From Clostridiales bacterium (GTDB taxonomy: Bacteria; Bacillota; Clostridia; Saccharofermentanales; UBA5734): a DNA stretch of 12,638 bases. The notes beneath the pieces are model-generated. The model did no database searches. It was not told where the DNA came from and saw nothing but the letters and a program-made list of their open reading frames with translations. The position numbers and the translations under genes are program-made. Location: NCBI GenBank assembly GCA_003532195.1, contig DOFA01000057.1, positions 1-12,638 of the forward strand, in the 5' to 3' direction. Shown here piece after piece: positions 6,469 to 11,536 of this stretch (its first letter is position 1; each line of letters starts with the position of its first letter).

Positions 6469-7305
6469 TCAGAAAAAGAGCCTGGCAACTGATCCGATCA
6501 GGATCAGCTGCAGGGGCAAACTGCGCCACAACTGGTCAGCCCGACCCGTTGCGGCGCTTTTCTGTCCATACAGGGACAAGAACAGCAGTTCGATCAGCAG
6601 CACGGCCAGAACCGGCTGAACGGCAGGCAATCCGGCCGCCAGGCCCAGCAGCCCCAGGCTTGCCCCGGTCTGTAGACGCTGGCGGGCAGGCATCTCGGGG
6701 TATAAACGCAGCCAGGTCAGAAGCAAGTGGACCAATAGGGCAAGAGCCGCGGCCAACAGGCTGCTGACCAGTTTTTCCGGACGCAAAGCCAGATGGAGCG
6801 ATACTGGAACCGCGATGAAGAGAAGAAGTCCGTTTGGCGCAGTCTGACCGTCCCACAGGATCATGGCCCAGACCAGGAAACCGCTGAACACCAGGACAAT
6901 GAAGATTGCAAGCAGCAGACTGGCAGAAAAAACGCCATCAGGCTGGGCGCCAGCCGATCCGGGCAGCAGGCTGCGCAGCCATTCCGGCCAGCCGGTCTCG
7001 CCGGGACGGACAGCCAGGGCGGTCAGGGTGAAATAGGCACAGGTCAGGAGTTCAATCCGGGCATAGCGCGGCGATATGGGTTCATGGCAGTAACGGCAGC
7101 GGCGCCCCAGCAGCAGGTAGCTGAAGACAGGGACCAGGTCCAGGCTGCCCAGCGGATGCTTGCACTGCGGACAAAAGGAATGGCCGCGGACGATCGTCAA
7201 ACCGGCCGGCAGACGATAGATGCAGACGTTGAGGAAACTGCCGATCAACAATCCGAACAGGGCGGCCGCGCCGATCCAGATTCCGGTTGCCAGGGTCTCG
7301 AACAT
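6469..7305 (-). CDS. Prepilin peptidase-like membrane protein (A24/PilD family), GxGD motif apparently lost
   Basis: A 278-residue membrane protein. The chosen ATG has GGGGGAGG six bases upstream; a longer frame reaching 7419 has no comparable signal. The family cleaves, and often N-methylates, type IV pilin-like leader peptides at the inner membrane face. Seen: a first helix ending GLLIGSFLNVCIYRLP (18-33), typical of the N-terminal domain, then the zinc-type cysteine pairs CPQC (45-48) and CRYC (70-73). There are several further hydrophobic segments, and the first catalytic-type Asp152 in WDGQTAPN. The second active-site motif, normally GxGDxK, aligns with TGASLG (213-218), which has neither Asp nor Lys. 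Known A24 peptidases need both aspartates, so this protein may be inactive or have another role. No pilin gene is visible in the window. Confidence 0.8.
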   Translation of the reverse strand: MFETLATGIWIGAAALFGLLIGSFLNVCIYRLPAGLTIVRGHSFCPQCKHPLGSLDLVPVFSYLLLGRRCRYCHEPISPRYARIELLTCAYFTLTALAVRPGETGWPEWLRSLLPGSAGAQPDGVFSASLLLAIFIVLVFSGFLVWAMILWDGQTAPNGLLLFIAVPVSLHLALRPEKLVSSLLAAALALLVHLLLTWLRLYPEMPARQRLQTGASLGLLGLAAGLPAVQPVLAVLLIELLFLSLYGQKSAATGRADQLWRSLPLQLILIGSVARLFF

Positions 7306-7311
7306 CCTGTA

Positions 7312-7319
7312 CCTCCCCC
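7312..7319 (-). promoter_or_regulatory. Ribosome binding site fixing the prepilin-peptidase-like start
   Basis: Read on the minus strand, GGGGGAGG lies six bases before the ATG at 7303-7305. It is much stronger than anything before the in-frame ATG codons near 7419, and so fixes the start of a 278-residue protein. Confidence 0.75.
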
Positions 7320-7370
7320 GGGTGTTAATCTCCCGGACTGCTTGGCCGCAAGTGCACTGCTGCCATTTTA

Positions 7371-7390
7371 TCACGAAAAGGTCACGAAAA
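7371..7390 (+). repeat. 20-base direct repeat, left copy
   Basis: TCACGAAAAGGTCACGAAAA, two 9-base units with an 11-base period, is identical to the copy at 7778-7797. It lies upstream of the minus-strand prepilin-peptidase-like gene. Read on the minus strand, the bases at 7365-7373 give TGATAAAAT, an extended -10-like sequence, so the repeat may also lie within that gene's promoter. Confidence 0.8.
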
Positions 7391-7777
7391 GGGGTTAAGT
7401 GACAAAGCAAACGCATCATTGTCAGGGTAAAAGCAATTGCCAGAGAAAAAGCTTGAAGAAAGGGCGTTTGCCAGAGTAAAGGTTAAGCGACTGGCGGTCG
7501 GAACGACCAGAAAGCCTGAAAACTATCGTGAAAGCGGTAAAGGAAGGAAAACTTAAAAAGGCGACGAAAGGGGTATGTCAGAGTGAGCGCCGCGATTAAT
7601 GGTTATCAAGAACAGGCATGCATCGCAAATTCTGGTGAATCGTTGACATCAGAAAAAGTATTGCTTGAGCTATTCTTGACTTATATTATACACCCTGTTC
7701 AAGCTTCTCAGAATTTGTGTCAGACTAATCGCTTCTTCCTCAATTCTCATGTTGCTTTTGATTTGTCACTTTAGGGG

Positions 7778-7797
7778 TCACGAAAAGGTCACGAAAA
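7778..7797 (+). repeat. 20-base direct repeat, right copy, upstream of the tig promoter
   Basis: Exact copy of 7371-7390. With GTCAC at 7765, 7777 and 7788 it forms three same-strand GTCAC units at 11-12-base spacing, ending 13 bases before the tig -35 box. The GGTCA core recalls CtsR heptads (GGTCAAA, 10-base period), but sequence and spacing differ, so CtsR is not claimed. Confidence 0.8.
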
Positions 7798-7810
7798 TGG
7801 CGGCGCTTTC

Positions 7811-7839
7811 TTTACATTTCCGATGCCGTGTGCTAAAAT
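7811..7839 (+). promoter_or_regulatory. Sigma-A promoter of tig, with extended -10
   Basis: TTTACA (7811-7816), a 17-base spacer, and TAAAAT (7834-7839) preceded by TGC, an extended -10; each box matches consensus at 5 of 6. The predicted start near 7846 leaves a leader of about 48 bases before the tig start codon. Confidence 0.8.
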
Positions 7840-7868
7840 TTTGAAGCATTTGCAAACAGAGCACACGG
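7826..7868. promoter_or_regulatory. Perfect 9-bp inverted repeat across the tig promoter and leader
   Basis: CCGTGTGCT (7826-7834) and AGCACACGG (7860-7868) are exact inverse copies, 25 bases apart. The left arm sits in the promoter spacer and touches the -10; the right arm is about 15-23 bases into the predicted transcript. The left arm would not be transcribed, so this fits two DNA half-sites, for example for a looping or dimeric repressor, better than an RNA hairpin. Confidence 0.55.
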
Positions 7869-7893
7869 ACCATGTCGTGGGAGGAATAAAATT

Positions 7894-9318
7894 ATGGCTT
7901 CAATACTGGAAAAAAAGGATAACAATGTGGTCGTCCTGACCATTGACGTTTCACCTGAAGATTTCTCAGAGGCTTTGCAGCGCTCTTTCCGGAAAAACGC
8001 CGGCCAGTTCAGTATTCCCGGATTCCGTAAAGGCAAGGCGCCGATGGCCTTGGTTACCAAGTACTATGGCGAGGGCGTTCTGTATGATGACGCCATCGAA
8101 TTTTCCGCCATGCCAGCCTATGCCGCCGCCGTCGCCGAACATGACCTCAAGCCGGTTTCCCAGCCGGAATTGGATATTCTGGCCATCGGTCGCAGCACCG
8201 GCCTGAAATTCACGATCACCGTAACGGTTCAGCCGGAGGTTACGCTGGGGCAATATGCCGGCGTCGAGGCCGTCATGCCGGAATTCCCGGTCAGTGACGA
8301 GGATGTCGCCCGCGAACTGACGCGCATGCAGGATCGCAATTCACGGATGATCCCGGTCGAAGACCGTGCTGCCCAGGATGGCGACACGGCTAACATTGAT
8401 TATGAAGGCTTTCTTGACGGCGTTCCTTTTGAAGGCGGCAAGGGTGCATCCTATGATTTGAAAATCGGCTCGAAAACATTTATCCCGGGCTTCGAAGAGC
8501 AGATGATCGGCCGCAAGCCTGGAGAAGAGTTCGAGATCAATGTCACTTTCCCGGAAGATTACAATAAGGAAGAACTCCAAGGCCAGGCGGTCGTCTTCAG
8601 AGGCGTGATCAATGCCGTCAAGATCCGCGAGCTGCCCGCTCTCGATGATGAGTTTGCCAAGGATGTCAGCGAGTTTGATACCCTGGACGCCTATCGGGAA
8701 AGCCTGCGCGCCAAGCTTACGGAAAACAGCAATAACCGCGCCAAGGGCATTTTCGAGGAAAACACCATCCAGGCGGTCGTTGAGAACGCCGAAGTGGATG
8801 TCCCGGACGTGATGGTTGACGACGAAATCGAGCATATGCTTGATGAACAAAAGAATCAGATGCGCTATCAGGGCATCGAGCTCGAGCAGTATCTCGGCTA
8901 TATCGGCCAGACGCTGGACACCTACAAAGAGCAGATGCGCGGTTCAGCCCTGAACCGGGTCAAGACCCGGCTGGTTCTCGAAGCGATTGCCAAAGCTGAG
9001 AATATCAGCGCAGCCGCAGAAGAGGTGGATGCTGAGATCGAAAAAATGGCGGCTCAATATGGCATGAAAGCCGAAGACATTCGTGAACGGATTCAGCCCG
9101 ACAAAAATAATTTTGTCCAAAACAGCGTGGTCAGCAGGAAAACGGTCGAATACCTGACAGCCAGCGCCGTCAAGATAGCTCCGCCGCCAGTATCCCAGGC
9201 AGCGGGAGAGCCTGCCGGCGATCCTGCAGCCGAGGACGCGGCCGAGGCAGATCCGGCACAAGCGGCACCAGCGGCGCAACCGGAAGCGAATTTGTCTGAA
9301 CCGGACGCGGCCGAGTAG
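7894..9318 (+). CDS. tig: Trigger factor, ribosome-associated chaperone/prolyl isomerase
   Basis: A 474-residue trigger factor that binds the ribosome exit tunnel and shields or folds nascent chains. Seen: an N-terminal ribosome-binding domain (1-130) with the signature GFRKGKAP (43-50); an FKBP-type isomerase domain (about 155-245) with DGDTANIDYEG (162-172), FEGGKGASYDLKIGSKTFIPG (179-199) and MIGRKPGEEF; then the helical C-terminal chaperone domain (about 115-150 and 250-425). The last 45 residues (about 430-474) are an Ala/Pro/Glu/Asp-rich acidic tail beyond the conserved fold, so the protein is somewhat longer than the 430 or so residues usual in the family. GGGAGGA eight bases before the ATG supports the start. 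It has its own promoter and lies upstream of clpP and clpX, the common order in Bacillota. No terminator is visible after it, so read-through into clpP is possible. Confidence 0.97.
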   Translation: MASILEKKDNNVVVLTIDVSPEDFSEALQRSFRKNAGQFSIPGFRKGKAPMALVTKYYGEGVLYDDAIEFSAMPAYAAAVAEHDLKPVSQPELDILAIGRSTGLKFTITVTVQPEVTLGQYAGVEAVMPEFPVSDEDVARELTRMQDRNSRMIPVEDRAAQDGDTANIDYEGFLDGVPFEGGKGASYDLKIGSKTFIPGFEEQMIGRKPGEEFEINVTFPEDYNKEELQGQAVVFRGVINAVKIRELPALDDEFAKDVSEFDTLDAYRESLRAKLTENSNNRAKGIFEENTIQAVVENAEVDVPDVMVDDEIEHMLDEQKNQMRYQGIELEQYLGYIGQTLDTYKEQMRGSALNRVKTRLVLEAIAKAENISAAAEEVDAEIEKMAAQYGMKAEDIRERIQPDKNNFVQNSVVSRKTVEYLTASAVKIAPPPVSQAAGEPAGDPAAEDAAEADPAQAAPAAQPEANLSEPDAAE

Positions 9319-9388
9319 GATTTGCCGGGCGCCCGAGCTTGCGATGAAATAAATATTTTCGGAATATTCACAATTGTTTTCTGATCTT

Positions 9389-9418
9389 TTGACGTGTGAT
9401 CACAGATCAAGATATAAT
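9389..9418 (+). promoter_or_regulatory. Sigma-A promoter of clpPX
   Basis: TTGACG (9389-9394), an 18-base spacer and a perfect TATAAT (9413-9418). The spacer begins with TGTGATCACA (9395-9404), a perfect 10-base palindrome adjoining the -35 box, a possible operator position. The predicted start is about 9424. AT-rich DNA, including a small AATATT/AATATT inverted repeat at 9352-9368, lies just upstream. Confidence 0.82.
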
Positions 9419-9421
9419 GGA

Positions 9422-9450
9422 GATAGGGGAACTGTTGCAGGTCCCCTATC
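9422..9450 (+). promoter_or_regulatory. Stem-loop at the 5' end of the clpP transcript
   Basis: GATAGGGGA (9422-9430) and TCCCCTATC (9442-9450) form a perfect 9-bp stem with an 11-base loop, beginning essentially at the predicted transcription start. The ribosome site (AAAGGAG, 9459-9465) lies outside it. A 5'-terminal stem can stabilise mRNA against 5'-dependent decay; an operator reading of the same DNA is the alternative. Confidence 0.6.
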
Positions 9451-9475
9451 GGCTTGTGAAAGGAGATTTCAACAT

Positions 9476-10060
9476 ATGAGCCTGGTACCGATCGTCATTG
9501 AACAAACAAACCGCGGCGAGCGGTCTTACGACATTTTTTCGCGTTTGCTGAAGGAACGGATCATCATTCTCAGCGATGAGGTGAATTCCGTGACCGCCAG
9601 CCTGATCACTGCTCAATTGCTGTTCCTGGAGGCTGAAGATCCGGAGAAGGACATTCAGTTCTATATCAACAGCCCGGGCGGCGAGATTAATTCCGGCCTG
9701 ATGATTTATGACACGATGCAGTACATTAAAGCGGATGTACAGACCATCTGCATGGGTATGGCCGCCAGCATGGGCGCTTTTCTGCTCGCTTCCGGCGCCC
9801 CGGGCAAACGCTTTGCCCTGCCGAATGCTGAAATCATGATCCATCAGCCGTCCGGCGGCGCTCAAGGCCAGGCTTCCGATATCCGGATAGCCGCCGAACA
9901 TATCCTGAAAACCAGGGAACGCCTGAACCGCATCCTCGCCGAACGCTGCCGGCAGCCGATTGAAAAAATCGCCGCCGACACCGAGCGGGACAATTGGATG
10001 ACATCTGACGAAGCAATCACTTACGGCATTATTGACCGGATCATGGAGAAGAGGGCCTGA
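9476..10060 (+). CDS. clpP: ATP-dependent Clp protease proteolytic subunit ClpP
   Basis: A 194-residue serine peptidase that forms the two-ring barrel in which ClpX or ClpC/ClpA-delivered proteins are degraded. The start is the ATG ten bases after AAAGGAG; the frame is open further upstream to 9374, but that part lies before and across the promoter. Seen: the N-terminal IVIEQTNRGERSYDIFSRLL segment (6-25), FYINSPGG (62-69), the nucleophile Ser98 in MAASMGA, His123 in MIHQP, and Asp172 in TERDNWM; the triad is complete. The length matches the family (about 190-205). The typical hydrophobic and Tyr residues for partner docking are present, such as YIKADVQT. It is followed by clpX after two bases, so the pair is co-transcribed and probably translationally coupled. 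Confidence 0.97.
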   Translation: MSLVPIVIEQTNRGERSYDIFSRLLKERIIILSDEVNSVTASLITAQLLFLEAEDPEKDIQFYINSPGGEINSGLMIYDTMQYIKADVQTICMGMAASMGAFLLASGAPGKRFALPNAEIMIHQPSGGAQGQASDIRIAAEHILKTRERLNRILAERCRQPIEKIAADTERDNWMTSDEAITYGIIDRIMEKRA

Positions 10061-10062
10061 TC

Positions 10063-11397
10063 ATGCCAGATAATCATGATAATAAGAATAAAAGCGGCAG
10101 CAAAAGCGGCAGCCGCAGCGGATCCCGCCGCACAGCCGAGGGCGGCGAAGGTTATTCGCAGGTCAGCTGCTCGTTCTGCGGCAAGTCGGAAAATCAGGTT
10201 GTCCGGCTGATTGCCGGCCCGGGCGTATTCATCTGTAATGAATGCGTCGCGCTTTGCGAGGAAATCCTTAATGAGGATCCGGAAGCCGCTCCGGCCAAAG
10301 AACAGCTGCCGGCTTCGACGGATCTGATGTCGCCGGTCCGGATCAAGGAAGCGCTCGACCAGTATGTCATTGGCCAGGAACGGGCTAAAAAAGCGCTTGC
10401 TGTGGCGGTATACAACCATTACAAGCGTGTTTTCGCCGGCGACACCAAAAAAACATCCGATGAGGTTGAATTATCCAAAAGCAACATCCTGCTGATCGGG
10501 CCGACGGGCAGCGGCAAAACCCTGCTCGCGCAAACCCTGGCCCGCATTCTCGATGTGCCGTTTGCGATCGCTGACGCCACAGCCCTGACAGAAGCCGGCT
10601 ATGTTGGCGAAGATGTCGAGAATATTCTGCTCAAGCTGATTCAGAATGCTGATTTTGATATTGAGCGCGCGCAGAGGGGCATCATTTATATTGACGAAAT
10701 CGACAAGATCGCCCGCAAATCGGACAACCCGTCGATTACCCGGGATGTCAGCGGCGAGGGCGTCCAGCAGGCCCTGCTGAAGATTCTCGAAAGCACGATT
10801 GCCAACGTGCCGCCTCAGGGCGGCCGCAAGCACCCGCACCAGGAGTTTATCCAGATCGATACAACCAACATCCTCTTCATCTGCGGCGGCGCCTTCGACG
10901 GCATGGAGAAAATCATTCAAAACCGGATCGGCCAGAAGTCAATCGGCTTCGGCGCAATTATTGAAAGCCGGAAAGAAAAGGACATTGGCGAATTGCTGGC
11001 CCGCATCATGCCGCAGGATCTGCTCAAGTACGGCCTGATTCCGGAATTCATCGGCCGCGTGCCGGTGATCGTCTCCCTTGAGGGCCTGAATGAAGACGCC
11101 TTGATCCGCATCTTGCAGGAACCGCGCAACGCCTTGCTCAAGCAATATAAGAAGCTTTTCGACTTTGATGGCGTCGAACTGACCTTTGAGGAAGACGCAG
11201 TCCAGGAAATCGCCAGGCAGGCGCTCGCGCGCAACACCGGCGCTCGCGGACTGAGGGCGATCCTTGAGGAAATCATGCTGGATATCATGTTCGATATACC
11301 TTCGCGCGATGATGTCGCCCGCTGCATCATCACCAAGGCCAGCGTGACTGACCGGAAACCGCCGGAAGTCATCCTGAAAAAGGACAAGTCCGCCTGA
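10063..11397 (+). CDS. clpX: ATP-dependent unfoldase ClpX, ClpP partner
   Basis: A 444-residue AAA+ unfoldase that recognises, unfolds and threads substrates into ClpP. Seen: a C4 zinc domain (Cys36, Cys39, Cys58, Cys61), Walker A GPTGSGKT (146-153), the pore loop GYVG (179-182), Walker B IIYIDEID (207-214), the RKH pore loop (255-257), the ClpP-docking IGF loop (294-296) and the sensor-2 motif GARGLR (393-398). All functional loops are intact. The N-terminus is about 20 residues longer than in E. coli ClpX, with a Ser/Gly/Lys/Arg-rich stretch (SGSKSGSRSGSR, 11-22) before the zinc domain; it may alter adaptor or substrate contacts. GGAGAAGAGGG precedes the start by seven bases. It is last in the clpPX unit, followed by a strong terminator. 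Confidence 0.97.
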   Translation: MPDNHDNKNKSGSKSGSRSGSRRTAEGGEGYSQVSCSFCGKSENQVVRLIAGPGVFICNECVALCEEILNEDPEAAPAKEQLPASTDLMSPVRIKEALDQYVIGQERAKKALAVAVYNHYKRVFAGDTKKTSDEVELSKSNILLIGPTGSGKTLLAQTLARILDVPFAIADATALTEAGYVGEDVENILLKLIQNADFDIERAQRGIIYIDEIDKIARKSDNPSITRDVSGEGVQQALLKILESTIANVPPQGGRKHPHQEFIQIDTTNILFICGGAFDGMEKIIQNRIGQKSIGFGAIIESRKEKDIGELLARIMPQDLLKYGLIPEFIGRVPVIVSLEGLNEDALIRILQEPRNALLKQYKKLFDFDGVELTFEEDAVQEIARQALARNTGARGLRAILEEIMLDIMFDIPSRDDVARCIITKASVTDRKPPEVILKKDKSA

Positions 11398-11468
11398 AAA
11401 GCTGAAATGGCAGCGGTTCGCCCGCTCTGTTGATACATAATCGAGTTGCTTGTCGGCTTTTGTCGCAT

Positions 11469-11496
11469 GAAGGGCACCCTTGGGGGTGCCTTTTTT
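11469..11496 (+). terminator. Rho-independent terminator after clpX
   Basis: A GGCACCC/GGGTGCC 7-bp stem (11473-11479 and 11484-11490), loop TTGG, directly followed by six T residues (11491-11496). Outer AAG bases can pair with the T run. It lies 75 bases after the clpX stop and 40 before the next gene, a clear end of the clpPX transcript. Confidence 0.93.
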
Positions 11497-11536
11497 CGTT
11501 ATTCTATCTGCATCAAGACTGATGGGAGATTGAAAC

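Larger units (their letters stand above)
7362..7801. mobile_element. Candidate non-autonomous mobile element or IS remnant (about 440 bp)
   Basis: The segment starts GCCATTTT (7362-7369) and ends with its inverse AAAATGGC (7794-7801). Just inside lie a second inverted pair, AAGTGACAAA (7397-7406) and TTTGTCACTT (7762-7771), and an exact 20-base direct repeat at 7371-7390 and 7778-7797, itself two TCACGAAAA units 11 bases apart. The 20-base block points the same way at both ends, unlike the inverted pairs. No transposase is encoded. The purine-rich left half has motifs such as TTGCCAGAG (7438-7446 and 7468-7476). A 63-codon GTG frame (7583-7774) exists but resembles no known protein. Clear target-site duplications were not found. 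Alternatives are an IS relic or two copies of a regulatory array. Confidence 0.4.

Noticed and set aside
6793..7398. Plus-strand frame of 201 codons opposite the prepilin-peptidase-like gene
   Set aside because: Very rich in Gln/Gly without any fold signature; it mirrors the membrane protein coded on the other strand.
7583..7774. 63-codon frame from GTG with GAAAGGGG upstream
   Set aside because: Composition and sequence resemble no protein, the end runs into the repeat block, and it lies wholly inside the candidate mobile segment. I kept it only as a note, not as a gene.
7371..7797. CRISPR array
   Set aside because: Only two copies of a 20-base repeat lie about 400 bases apart, with no regular spacers and no cas genes.
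7771..7800. CtsR operator upstream of tig
   Set aside because: Units read GGTCACG with an 11-base period instead of GGTCAAA with a 10-base period, so it does not match the known consensus.
9395..9404. Crp/Fnr site at the clpP promoter
   Set aside because: TGTGA and TCACA are directly joined without the 6-base centre required in Crp sites, so that identity was dropped while the palindrome was kept as an observation.
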